From assembly GCF_020010925.1 (NCBI RefSeq), contig NZ_JAGJBZ010000001.1:2542001-2606000 (forward strand): DNA of 64,000 nt. Direction: 5' to 3'. The notes under the pieces are model-generated. The model saw only the letters and a list, made by a program, of their open reading frames with translations, was not told where the DNA came from and ran no database searches. The position numbers and the translations under genes were made by a program. Each line of letters opens with the position of its first letter. Position 1 is the first letter of the stretch. This stretch comes from Streptomyces griseiscabiei (lineage in GTDB: Bacteria > Actinomycetota > Actinomycetes > Streptomycetales > Streptomycetaceae). Below are positions 8,089-15,624 of the stretch, piece by piece.

Positions 8089-8964
8089 ATGTCTTGGTTT
8101 GAATCCCTCATCCTCGGACTCGTCCAGGGGCTGACCGAATTCCTCCCCGTCTCCTCCAGCGCGCATCTGCGCCTGACCGCGGCCTTCTCCGGCTGGGAGG
8201 ACCCGGGCGCGGCCTTCACCGCGATCACCCAGATCGGCACCGAGGCCGCCGTGCTGATCTACTTCCGCAAGGACATCGCCAACATCATCTCGGCGTGGTC
8301 GCGCTCCCTGTTCAACAAGGAGATGCGCAGCGACCACGACGCCCAGATGGGCTGGCTCGTCATCGTCGGCTCCATCCCGATCGGTCTCCTCGGTGTGACC
8401 CTCAAGGACCAGATCGAGGGCCCCTTCCGCGATCTGCGCCTCACGGCCACCATGCTGATCGTCATGGGCATCGTCCTCGGTGTGGCGGACCGTCTCGCCG
8501 CACGCGACGAGACCGGCGGCAAGCACCGCGCCGCCAAGGAGCGCAAGAGCCTCGAACAGCTCAGCATCAAGGACGGTCTGATCTTCGGCCTCTGCCAGGC
8601 CATGGCCCTGATCCCCGGCGTCTCCCGCTCCGGCGCCACCATCAGCGGCGGCCTCCTCATGGGCTACAAGCGTGAGGCCGCGGCCCGCTACTCCTTCCTC
8701 CTCGCCATCCCGGCCGTGATCGCCTCGGGCGGGTACGAGCTGAAGGACGCGATGGAGGGCGGCCATGTCTCCTGGGGCCCGACGATCTTCGCCACCGTCA
8801 TCGCCTTCTTCGTCGGCTACGCGGTCATCGCCTGGTTCATGAAGTTCATCTCGCACAAGAGCTTCATGCCGTTCGTCTGGTACCGCATCGCCCTCGGTGT
8901 GGTGGTGATTGTGCTGGTCAGCATGGGTGTGCTGAGCCCGCACGCGGGCGAATCCGGCGGCTGA
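8089..8964 (+). CDS. uppP: Undecaprenyl-diphosphatase (bacitracin resistance protein BacA)
   Basis: A 291-residue polytopic membrane enzyme that dephosphorylates undecaprenyl diphosphate to recycle the cell-wall lipid carrier. Both signature segments are present: GLTEFLPVSSSAHL near residues 14-27 (Glu and Ser of the active site) and IPGVSRSGATISGG near 181-194 (the conserved arginine loop). The membrane helices extend to a normal C-terminus, so the gene looks intact. Codons 250-252 (Phe-Met-Lys) contain TTCATGAA, discussed as an attachment site. To the left the genes are chromosomal housekeeping or catabolic ones; to the right the sequence turns into insertion-sequence and pseudogene debris. 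Confidence 0.95.
   Translation: MSWFESLILGLVQGLTEFLPVSSSAHLRLTAAFSGWEDPGAAFTAITQIGTEAAVLIYFRKDIANIISAWSRSLFNKEMRSDHDAQMGWLVIVGSIPIGLLGVTLKDQIEGPFRDLRLTATMLIVMGIVLGVADRLAARDETGGKHRAAKERKSLEQLSIKDGLIFGLCQAMALIPGVSRSGATISGGLLMGYKREAAARYSFLLAIPAVIASGGYELKDAMEGGHVSWGPTIFATVIAFFVGYAVIAWFMKFISHKSFMPFVWYRIALGVVVIVLVSMGVLSPHAGESGG
8836..8843. other. Candidate attachment site TTCATGAA inside uppP/bacA
   Basis: The 8-bp palindrome TTCATGAA occurs once in uppP, about 120 bp before its end. Established knowledge: the S. turgidiscabies pathogenicity island PAISt integrates site-specifically at TTCATGAA near the 3' end of bacA. The same bases here, followed by mobile debris and plant-glycan genes, suggest that the region to the right is an integrated island. 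The site also encodes conserved residues, so its presence alone does not prove integration. I saw no second copy in the window. Confidence 0.6.
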
Positions 8965-9098
8965 AACCGGGCCGCACAGGTAGCGCTGTCTAGCATTTCC
9001 TAGCGCCTGATTGCAGCATCACGCCATGATCATCTCCCACTTGTCTCCCACTCGTCTCCCACCTGGGAGGCGGGACGCACGGCCAAGTAGGGGATGAC

Positions 9099-9134
9099 GC
9101 GGAAGGGCCCGCACGATGGTGCGGGCCCTTCCGC
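9099..9134. terminator. Perfect 16-bp hairpin terminator
   Basis: GCGGAAGGGCCCGCAC (9099-9114) and its complement (9119-9134) flank a GATG tetraloop. It lies between uppP and the end of the decayed minus-strand fragment and could serve either strand. Confidence 0.75.
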
Positions 9135-9173
9135 ACAGAGGGTGGAACGCGTCATCTGAGGTTCATGTCCGGC

Positions 9174-9330
9174 CTAGGCCGCGACCCTCTCCACGAGGAA
9201 ACGCAGCCGCTCGTCCACCGTGTCCCAGGCAGCACCCGGTGAGGTCGTCCAGCGCGGCGGCGGCCGTGAGGGTGAGCCGGCCGAGGCGCGCTTCCATGTC
9301 CTCCCACGTGTGCGTCACCTCGACTGCCTC
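9174..9330 (-). pseudogene. Decayed 3' end of an unidentified gene
   Basis: On the minus strand, coding-like sequence with MEARLGRLTLTAAAALDDLTG shifts frame and continues as AAWDTVDERLRFLVERVAA before TAG at 9174-9176. One frameshift near 9235 would join the two parts. The upstream part is cut off by the insertion sequence at 9366. I do not recognise the family. Confidence 0.3.
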
Positions 9331-9365
9331 ACCAGGCGGACCCGTGCCCCGTACACCGTTATGGC

Positions 9366-9394
9366 GGCTCTGTTCCGTAGTCGGTGGTGACGGT
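9366..9394 (+). repeat. Left terminal inverted repeat of the ISL3 element
   Basis: These 29 bases beginning GGCTCTGTTCCGTAGTCGG are exactly complementary to 10965-10993. Confidence 0.92.
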
Positions 9395-9419
9395 TGGTGA
9401 CGGGCGTCGTTGATGTTGT

Positions 9420-10955
9420 ATGCGAGATGTCAACTCCCTCGTGGCAACGGTGTTCTCAGGGCTCTCAGCGCTGGTCATCGAGGATGTGGCGGACGACGGC
9501 GAGATGATCCGGGTCTTGGCCCGAACCCGGGATGTTCCCTTTCCCTGCTCGATGTGCGGGGTCCCGACGGGGAAGGTGCACGGATACCACGTCCGGACCG
9601 TTGCGGATGTGCCGGTCGATGGCCGCCGGGTCGTGGTCAACGTCCGGGTACGACGTCTGGTCTGCCCGGTCCTGGGCTGTCGGCGGCAGACCTTCCGCGA
9701 GCAAGTCCCTGGGCTGATCGAGCGCCTTCAGCGCCGCACCACGCGTCTGACCAGCCAGGTCTCGGGGGTGGTCAAAGAGTTATGCGGCCGGGCGGCTGCC
9801 CGGCTCACCCGGTTACTGGCCGTGCCCGTATCGTTCGCCACCGCCCTGCGGGTGCTGCGGGCAATACCCCCGCCGACGCTGCGGATCCCGAGGGTGATCG
9901 GGGTCGATGACTTCGCCCTGCGCCGCCGGCACCGCTACGCCACGCTCATCATCGATGCCGAGACCGGGGAACGCGTCGACGTCCTGCCCGACCGGGAAGC
10001 CGCCACATTGGAGGCTTGGCTGCACGGGCAGAAAGGGATCGAAGTCGTGTGCCGGGACGGCTCGGCCACCTACGCCGAGGCGATCCGCCGGGCCTTGCCC
10101 GACGCGGTGCAGGTCAGCGACCGCTGGCATCTGTGGCGGAACCTGTGCGACAAAGTTCTGGCCGAGGTCCGCGCCCACGCCCCCTGCTGGGCCACCGTCA
10201 ACCCGCCCCGGCCCGGCGGCGTCCGCGAGCAGACCACCCGCGAGCGCTGGCATAAAGTCCACGCCCTCCTTGACTCCGGCGTGGGCCTGCTCGACTGCTC
10301 CCGCAGACTGAACCTCGCCCTGAATACCGTCAAGCGCTACGCCCGCATCCCTGAACCGCCCGCGGATCGCATCGCCCCCCGCTACCGGCCCACCCTTGTC
10401 GACCCCTACCGCGACCACCTGCGCCGACGCCGTGCCGAGGAACCCGCCGTCCCGGTCACCCATCTCCTCGAAGAGATCCGGAAGTTGGGCTATACCGGCA
10501 GTGCCAACCTGCTGGTCCGCTACCTCAATCAGGGCCGCGCTGAAGGCGACCGCCCCGTGACAACCCCCCGCCGCGTCGCCCGGCTCCTGCTCACCCACCC
10601 CGAGCACCTGTGGACCAAGGACACCGACCTGCTCGGCCTCCTCACCGCGGCGTGCCCGGAGATGACCGAACTCGCCCGACTCACCGGCGAGTTCGCCGCG
10701 TTCCTTACCCCGGCCCATGGCAACAACGACAAGCTCTCCCGGTGGATCGCGACAGTCCGCACCGCTGGCCTGCCCCACCTGCTCAGCTTCTGTAACGGCC
10801 TCGAACTCGACCGCGCCGCCGTGAACGCCGGCCTCACCCTGCCCCACCACAACGGCCGGACCGAGGGCGTCAATACCCGAACCAAGAAGATCATGCGGCA
10901 GATGCACGGCCGAGCAGGATTCGACCTCCTCCGTCACCGCATCCTCCTGCAATGA
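9420..10955 (+). CDS. tnpA: ISL3-family transposase
   Basis: A 511-residue transposase. An N-terminal zinc-finger-like region has CSMCGVPTGKVHG and later CPVLGCRRQTF. A helix-turn-helix region follows, then the DDE catalytic domain starting IGVDDFALRRRHRYATL (first Asp). The C-terminal block HNGRTEGVNTRTKKIMRQMH carries the catalytic Glu, and the ending GFDLLRHRILLQ is typical. The length is normal for ISL3 and the frame is intact. Two rare TTA leucine codons are present (codons 121 and 132), so translation should depend on the bldA tRNA. Confidence 0.93.
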   Translation: MRDVNSLVATVFSGLSALVIEDVADDGEMIRVLARTRDVPFPCSMCGVPTGKVHGYHVRTVADVPVDGRRVVVNVRVRRLVCPVLGCRRQTFREQVPGLIERLQRRTTRLTSQVSGVVKELCGRAAARLTRLLAVPVSFATALRVLRAIPPPTLRIPRVIGVDDFALRRRHRYATLIIDAETGERVDVLPDREAATLEAWLHGQKGIEVVCRDGSATYAEAIRRALPDAVQVSDRWHLWRNLCDKVLAEVRAHAPCWATVNPPRPGGVREQTTRERWHKVHALLDSGVGLLDCSRRLNLALNTVKRYARIPEPPADRIAPRYRPTLVDPYRDHLRRRRAEEPAVPVTHLLEEIRKLGYTGSANLLVRYLNQGRAEGDRPVTTPRRVARLLLTHPEHLWTKDTDLLGLLTAACPEMTELARLTGEFAAFLTPAHGNNDKLSRWIATVRTAGLPHLLSFCNGLELDRAAVNAGLTLPHHNGRTEGVNTRTKKIMRQMHGRAGFDLLRHRILLQ

Positions 10956-10964
10956 GGAGAACGC

Positions 10965-10993
10965 ACCGTCACCACCGACTACGGAACAGAGCC
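10965..10993 (-). repeat. Right terminal inverted repeat of the ISL3 element
   Basis: This 29-bp repeat is perfectly complementary to the left end and begins 10 nt after the transposase stop codon. Confidence 0.92.
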
Positions 10994-11290
10994 CGATTGC
11001 TGACACGTCCTCAGGCCGATAAACAGGGGCAGCCACGCGCCGTGGACCATTACTGGGCATTCCGGGTCAGCGGGTGCGGGCCACCAGTGGCGGTGCTGGT
11101 GGAGAAGGCGTCAACACTGAAGGGGCGGCAGCGCCAGGCCACCCAGGCTTCCGGGGCTCGTCCAGCGAGCGGTGCAGCAGGCGCCCAGCGTTGTGGACCA
11201 GGTACGCGACGACGCCAGCAGCGTCACATTGCTGTGTTCAGGGGACCGCGTCCGGCACCTGAACAGCGGTGGCGGTGAGTGCCGCCGTAG
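10994..11290. other. Unassigned debris right of the insertion sequence
   Basis: No intact gene is seen. A minus-strand stretch near 11110-11240 reads AAGVVAYLVHNAGRLLHRS and looks like a coding remnant, but I cannot assign it to a family. It lies between the insertion sequence and the truncated MaoC gene. Confidence 0.3.
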
Positions 11291-11671
11291 CGCCCGCCCC
11301 AGAATGACATCGACCGTTTCGCCGATGTCACCGGCGATCACCAGTGGATCCACCTCGACCCGAACAAGGCCGCGAAGGGCCCGTACGGAACGACGGTCGC
11401 CCACGGCTATCTGGTCCCGTCCCTCGTCCCCATGCTCCTGTCGGAAGCCGCGCGGACCGAGGGGCTGACCGCCGCCATCAACTACGGCAGCAACAAGGTC
11501 CGTTGCCCGGCCCTCACACCCGTGAACTCCCAGGTGAGGGGCATGGTGGAGCTGACGGAACTGCGGCGCGGACCGCAGGGAGCCCAGGCCGTCCTCCGCG
11601 TCACCGTCGAGCGGCGGGGCGGCGACAAGCCTGTGTGCGTCGCCGAAGTCGTTGCAGTGCTCTTCGAGTGA
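11291..11671 (+). pseudogene. MaoC-family enoyl-CoA hydratase, 5'-truncated
   Basis: The frame opens after a TAG at 11288 and reads DIDRFADVTGDHQWIHLDP, then GPYGTTVAHGYLVPSLVPML and INYGSNKVRCPALTPV, ending VCVAEVVAVLFE. These are the hot-dog core of NodN/MaoC-type (R)-hydratases. The catalytic Asp and His are visible in DVTGDHQWIHLD, and the C-terminus is complete. The N-terminal 20-30 residues and the start are missing, so the gene is probably dead. An internal ATG at 11432 would give only the last 79 residues. Confidence 0.75.
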
Positions 11672-11702
11672 ACCCACAGAGGAGAAAGCTGACATGAGAA
11701 CC

Positions 11703-11724
11703 CCTCCCTCATAGCGGAGGGAGG
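11703..11724 (+). terminator. Hairpin after the MaoC remnant
   Basis: CCTCCCTC (11703-11710) pairs with GAGGGAGG (11717-11724) across a 6-nt loop, about 30 nt after the MaoC stop. Confidence 0.55.
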
Positions 11725-12171
11725 CATCACCCCGTCGGCGACCTCCTCCCCACGGAGACCAGCCGCGGCATCTTCCCCTTCGGCGGCGTCACCACCCCAC
11801 CGTTCGACCCGGTCTGCCTCCGGCCAACCAAGGCAGCGCCCTCCTCGACAAGCGGCGGCTGGGCGAACTGGCCGTCCAGCGAGTCGGCCAACTCCCCGCA
11901 GGCGAACTGCCACCCCCTATCGTCCCGATACCAAACTTGGATGTCCGCGGCACGCCGTGACTCACCCTTTACCTCGATCCGGCAGCGAGGTTCGGGCGCT
12001 GAGCGACTCGGCGGTTCGCTCGCAATGTCCCCTGCAGTCGGGGGTGGGCCGTCGCGTGACGCTGCGGCTGCGCCGGGCTCCACGGGCCCGGGGTGGTGCG
12101 GGTCTCCCCCGTTCTGGTCTTCGTCGGGACAGGACCGACGGTCGGGTGACGGCGGGAAGTTCAGAGAGTCG
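11725..12171. other. Coding debris of uncertain origin
   Basis: The plus strand reads TSRGIFPFGGVTTPPFDP and then, after a frame change near 11820, LLDKRRLGELAVQRVGQLPA, ending GTP-stop at about 11960. This looks like the 3' end of a frameshifted gene. The family is not recognised. The remainder to 12171 shows nothing convincing. Confidence 0.3.
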
Positions 12172-12432
12172 CCGCCCGCAGGTGGTGAACGCGTTGGCCC
12201 AGGGCCAGGTGGCCTCGATGCGGAGCAGGCGGCGGGCGTGCTTCGCGATGCGGGCCCGCAGGCGGCAGAGGCGAAAGCGCCTGGTGCCGGGCTCGGCATC
12301 GACCAGATCGGCGTGGTCGCGCACCGCCAGGAGCCTCACCCAGGCGTCGCGGTCGGCGGTCAGGTTGGCGGAGAGCATCCAGCCGCAGTTCCCATCCCAG
12401 GACTCGGGTGGGAGGTCAATCAGGCCCATCAC
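12172..12432 (-). pseudogene. IS1380-family transposase, C-terminal fragment
   Basis: The minus strand reads WMLSANLTADRDAWVRLLAV, then DLVDAEPGTRRFRLCRLRARIAKHARRL and WPWANAFTTCGRRLSELPAV. This is the characteristic end of IS1380-type DDE transposases (AEP-x-x-x-R-x-R-L, HARR, TWPW). The N-terminal catalytic part is absent, and no matching inverted repeats were seen. Confidence 0.65.
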
Positions 12433-12540
12433 CTTGTTCGTGGGGCACCCGGTCCTCAGTTCGCTTCGCTGTAGTCGTCACCGCGGATGATGCCCCAAGG
12501 CAAGCCCCCACCTTGGGCCAACCGGCCCTTGGCTCGCATC

Positions 12541-12558
12541 TTACTTACCTGTAAGTTA
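12541..12558. promoter_or_regulatory. TetR-type operator upstream of the SnoaL-like/TetR operon
   Basis: ACTTAC-CT-GTAAGT is a perfect 6-bp-arm palindrome ending 8 nt before the ATG of the SnoaL-like gene. Palindromes of the form TTAC...GTAA are classic TetR-family operators. The TetR gene is second in this operon, so autorepression is likely. Confidence 0.65.
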
Positions 12559-12563
12559 GAAGC

Positions 12564-13004
12564 ATGGTTACCACCGTGGCCGAAGTGGCCGCATCAGACA
12601 TCAAGGCCCTTGAGGCGTTCTGCGATCGATGGGAGAGGGCTTGGAACGAGCACGATGGCGATGCCGCGGCGGCGTTGTGCGCCGAAGACCTGGTGTACGA
12701 CGAGCCGGCGCTCGGTGAGACGGCACACGGCCCCGACAGCCTCCGCGCCTTCGTGACGCAGATGGCACAGGCCTTTCCCGACTACTCGTTCACGCGTATG
12801 GGGTTGTACGGGGAGGTGACGCGGCGGGCCGTGCTGGTGGCGTGGCGCTTCTCGGGGACCCTCGCCGGCACGGGGCAGCGCGTGGAGTTCCACGGTGACG
12901 ACCGTCTGGAGCTGGGAGAGGACGGGCTGATCCACGCCTACCGGTGCCTGTACGACCACCGCTTCGTGCTGAGTCAGATCGGCCGCGCGAAGGCCGAGAA
13001 GTGA
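12564..13004 (+). CDS. SnoaL-like (NTF2-fold) polyketide-cyclase-type protein
   Basis: A 146-residue NTF2-fold protein: EAFCDRWERAWNEHDGDAAAALCAEDLVYDEP, then HGPDSLRAFVTQMAQAFPDYSF, GTGQRVEFHGDDRLEL and a final YDHRFVLSQIG. The fold hosts small-molecule isomerases, cyclases and binding proteins. No active site can be assigned with confidence. It overlaps the TetR start by 4 nt. The operator abuts its start codon and only AGAAG precedes the ATG, so the transcript may have a very short leader. Confidence 0.82.
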   Translation: MVTTVAEVAASDIKALEAFCDRWERAWNEHDGDAAAALCAEDLVYDEPALGETAHGPDSLRAFVTQMAQAFPDYSFTRMGLYGEVTRRAVLVAWRFSGTLAGTGQRVEFHGDDRLELGEDGLIHAYRCLYDHRFVLSQIGRAKAEK

Positions 13005-13555
13005 CCGAGCCCGGCCGCACCCGTAAGCCGGCGTCGGTGCGGCGGGCTGAGATCATGGAGGCGGCCGACGCTGAGTTCGCCCGGAAAGGACTGTCGGGGG
13101 CGGGCATCGAGGCGATCGCCGCACGGGTCGGCATCTCCCATCCCCGCATCGTGCAGATGTTCGGCTCGAAGCGTGATCTGTTCCTTCAGGTCGTACACGC
13201 GGCCTACGACGGGATCGAGGCCACCTTCGAGAGCGCCGAACCGACGCTGAGCGCGCTCGGTGACGCCTACCGGCATCTCCTGCAGAGCCGACCCACTGTC
13301 GGCCTCGTCCTGTTGCAGGCTTATGCCGCGTCAGGCGACGCGGTGGTCCAGGAGTCGGTACGGCGGCGCCAGCTCGACCTCCAGCAGACCATCACCCGTC
13401 TGACGGGCGCCGACCCGATGCAGGTGCGCTCCTTCTTGGCCACCGGTCTCGTCCTGACGGTCTCCACCGTGCTGGACCTGCCTGAACGGCGCACCGACAC
13501 GGAGTGGGGCGCCTGGATCATCGGCCGCACGGACCCACCCACCGACGAGCCATGA
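13001..13555 (+). CDS. TetR-family transcriptional regulator
   Basis: A 184-residue repressor starting at GTG 13001, overlapping the previous stop (GTGA). The DNA-binding domain is RRAEIMEAADAEFARKGLSG, then GIEAIAARVGISHPRIVQMFGSKRDLFLQVV. The ligand domain ends TDTEWGAWIIGR. It probably binds the ACTTAC-GTAAGT palindrome at 12541-12558 and controls this cluster. The ligand is unknown; the epoxide-hydrolase-like neighbour suggests a xenobiotic or lipid-derived compound. Confidence 0.88.
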   Translation: MTEPGRTRKPASVRRAEIMEAADAEFARKGLSGAGIEAIAARVGISHPRIVQMFGSKRDLFLQVVHAAYDGIEATFESAEPTLSALGDAYRHLLQSRPTVGLVLLQAYAASGDAVVQESVRRRQLDLQQTITRLTGADPMQVRSFLATGLVLTVSTVLDLPERRTDTEWGAWIIGRTDPPTDEP

Positions 13556-13620
13556 GGCGCAAGCGGCGACAGAACTGATGCGCCCTGAGGGGCACCCGCA
13601 GCGCCGCGACACCGCGCGAT

Positions 13621-13776
13621 CGACGAGCCGTCACCCTAGGTCGCCGCAGCTGTCGCCGCATCTCCACCCGCCGGCTCGTCCTGGCGGTGGCTCTTTCGGC
13701 GCTGCTCGGCAGCGGAGCGTTCGTGGGCACGATGCCCCGACGGGGCGCCCACCTTCCCGAAAAGGATGCACCATGA
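13621..13776 (+). pseudogene. Orphan signal-peptide-like fragment
   Basis: One frame reads RRISTRRLVLAVALSALLGS then GAFVGTMPRRGAHLPEKDAP and stops at TGA 13774-13776, overlapping the next ATG. It has a positive N-region and hydrophobic core like a signal peptide. However, there is no ATG or GTG start, and nothing follows. It is probably the relic of a secreted protein; coincidence is possible. Confidence 0.25.
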
Positions 13777-14615
13777 CAGAACACCTTGAAATCCCATCGG
13801 CTTCAGGCACCTTCGACGCGATCGCAGCAGGACCCGCCGACGGGCGCCCCGTCCTGCTCCTGCACGGCTTTCCCCGGACCGCCGTCCTCTGGGAAGAACA
13901 AGTGGCCGCGCTGGGTGACCAGGGCTTCCGCGCGGTCGCGCCCGACACCCGCGGCTATTCGCCAGGTGTGCGCCCGATGCGTGCCGACGCGTACGGGGTG
14001 AGCGAACTGGTCGGGGACGTTCTGGCGGTGGCCGACGCACTCGCCTGGAACCGCTTCGACCTCGTCGGACACGACTGGGGCGGCGCCATCGCCTGGTGGA
14101 CCGCGGCCCGGCACGCCGAGCGACTGCGCACGCTCACCACCGTGTCGACGCCGCATCCCAACGCGCTGGGCGAGGCACATCGCACCGACGACGACCAACG
14201 CCGTCGCTCCCAGTACCAGCAGGACTGGCGCAGCCCCGACACAGAGGCCCGCTTCCTCGCGGACGACGCCGCGCTCCTGCGTTCCCTCTACCAGGGCAAG
14301 GTTGCCGACCATCACGTCGACTCATACGTACAGCGTCTGTCCGAACCCGGTGCGCTGAGCGCGGCCCTCAACTACTACCGCGCCGACCGGCCTGACGCCG
14401 CGGTCGGGAAGATCCAGGTACCCACGCTCTACGTCTGGGGCACCGAGGACGTCGCGCTCGGGTCCACCGCAGCTCATGCCACAGAAAAATGGGTGAGCGG
14501 CCCCTACTCGTTCCACGCACTGCAAGGCATCAGTCACTGGGTCCCCGATGAGGCTCCCGAGGTCCTCACCAGCCTGATCATCGACCACCTGAACGAGCAT
14601 GCACCGGCGCTCTGA
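13773..14615 (+). CDS. Alpha/beta hydrolase, epoxide-hydrolase-like
   Basis: A 280-residue hydrolase. The oxyanion-hole motif is LLHGFPRTAVLWE. The nucleophile elbow GHDWGGAIAW carries Asp101, as in epoxide hydrolases and haloalkane dehalogenases. Further on come VWGTEDVALG (acid) and QGISHWVPDEAPE (catalytic His). PDTRGYSPG is typical of the soluble epoxide hydrolase branch. The ATG at 13773 follows AAAGGA. It probably belongs to the TetR-controlled cluster. The substrate is unknown. Confidence 0.88.
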   Translation: MTEHLEIPSASGTFDAIAAGPADGRPVLLLHGFPRTAVLWEEQVAALGDQGFRAVAPDTRGYSPGVRPMRADAYGVSELVGDVLAVADALAWNRFDLVGHDWGGAIAWWTAARHAERLRTLTTVSTPHPNALGEAHRTDDDQRRRSQYQQDWRSPDTEARFLADDAALLRSLYQGKVADHHVDSYVQRLSEPGALSAALNYYRADRPDAAVGKIQVPTLYVWGTEDVALGSTAAHATEKWVSGPYSFHALQGISHWVPDEAPEVLTSLIIDHLNEHAPAL

Positions 14616-14738
14616 CGCAGTAGTCAGTACCAGTGCTTGCCCAGCGAGCGGGGAGTGCCCGGCATGGGCCTGCCGCCAGGGGCGGGACCGACGTCGGGGC
14701 CCTGGCCGTCGAGCATGCAGGAAACGGAATCTTGCGAT

Positions 14739-15191
14739 ATGACCTCACTCACCCTCGTCCAGCTCACTGAACGGCTCCGCAAGGACCTCGGTCGCCCCGA
14801 GCGTGACCTGCTGGCGCCGGGCAGCGCCTGGAACCTGTCCCAGACACTGCAGCACTGTGCCCAGACCGTCCGCTACTCCGTCTCCGGTTATCCCAAGCTC
14901 AAGCCCGCCCTGTTCCGGGCGACGGCAGGCGCTCTGGCCAAGTGGGTCTTCCTGCGCCGCGGAGCGATGAAGCACCCGCTCGGCGCGGAGATCGACGGAG
15001 CGCCGCCGCTGGACCCGGGCCTGCCGGTGAGCGAGGCCGCGGCCGGCTTCACGGACGCGGTGGCCCTGTTCACCGGCCACACCGGAGAACACGCCCCCCA
15101 CCCCGCCTACGGACGCTGCACACACGACGAGTTCGCGCGGCTGCATACCATGCACCTCGCCGAACACCTCCCGGGACTGGCCCATGCCTGA
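14739..15191 (+). CDS. DinB-like (DUF1569) protein
   Basis: A 150-residue four-helix-bundle protein: MTSLTLVQLTERLRKDLGRP, WNLSQTLQHCAQTVRYSVSGYP (first His), and C-terminal DEFARLHTMHLAEHLPGL (two more His). The three histidines suit the DinB/YfiT metal site. DUF1569 members are widespread and poorly characterised. A start at 14715 would add eight residues; the 14739 start matches the family length. It is the last gene of the small cluster, and an inverted repeat lies some 210 bp further on. Confidence 0.75.
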   Translation: MTSLTLVQLTERLRKDLGRPERDLLAPGSAWNLSQTLQHCAQTVRYSVSGYPKLKPALFRATAGALAKWVFLRRGAMKHPLGAEIDGAPPLDPGLPVSEAAAGFTDAVALFTGHTGEHAPHPAYGRCTHDEFARLHTMHLAEHLPGLAHA

Positions 15192-15624
15192 CACTGCTCC
15201 CGCCGGTGCTCGTTCATCGTGACGCAGGACGTGCGCGACGCCGTTCTGCGGCCGGGCGAATTCACCCTCCGCACGAAGCTGACAGTTCCCATCGAACGGG
15301 CCATGGCTCGCCCTGCCGTGATCATGGCCCCGACGGCAGTCGCACGAAGCTGACGCCGTGGGCGACTCGGCGTGACACGCGGCGGCGGACTGAACGGCAC
15401 ATCGAAGCTCCGGTCGGGCAGAACGACCTGACAGGTCACTCTGCCCACCGGAGCTTCGTCGCGTACGTCGTGTGCCACCTGGCATCGTCACGCCGCCGAG
15501 ACCCGCCCACCTACGGGATCGTGGCGGTGGTCATACGGCCACCCGAGAACTGTGGCATCGCCCGCCCTACCCCTGTAGCGCCTGTGCCGCGTGCGGACCG
15601 GGCGGCTGTCGAGGGGCGGGGTTC
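15192..15624. other. Gap between convergent genes
   Basis: No recognised gene. A direct repeat GCACGAAGCTGAC occurs at about 15273 and 15342, and a large hairpin lies at 15403-15458. A 48-codon frame starting GTG near 15220 has no family features. Confidence 0.4.
15403..15458. terminator. Long inverted repeat between convergent genes
   Basis: CGAAGCTCCGGTCGGGCAG (15403-15421) pairs with CTGCCCACCGGAGCTTCG (15441-15458) with a single bulge. The position suits a bidirectional terminator, or a relic transposon end. Confidence 0.55.

Larger units (their letters stand above)
8965..9365. other. Debris between uppP and the insertion sequence
   Basis: No intact gene is present. TAGC-type repeats follow uppP, then three tandem CTCCCACT/CTCCCACC units with GTCT spacers at about 9031-9065, ending in the palindrome CTCCCACCTGGGAG. 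A strong terminator follows at 9099-9134. Beyond it is a decayed minus-strand coding fragment up to the left end of the ISL3 element. Confidence 0.5.
9366..10993 (+). mobile_element. Complete ISL3-family insertion sequence (1,628 bp)
   Basis: The element is bounded by perfect 29-bp inverted repeats (9366-9394 and 10965-10993) starting GGCTCTGTTCCGTAGTC, the GGCTCT end typical of ISL3 elements. It contains one transposase gene. ISL3 elements normally make 8-bp target duplications, but the flanks GTTATGGC (left) and CGATTGCT (right) do not match. This implies a later deletion or recombination beside the element. Confidence 0.9.
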
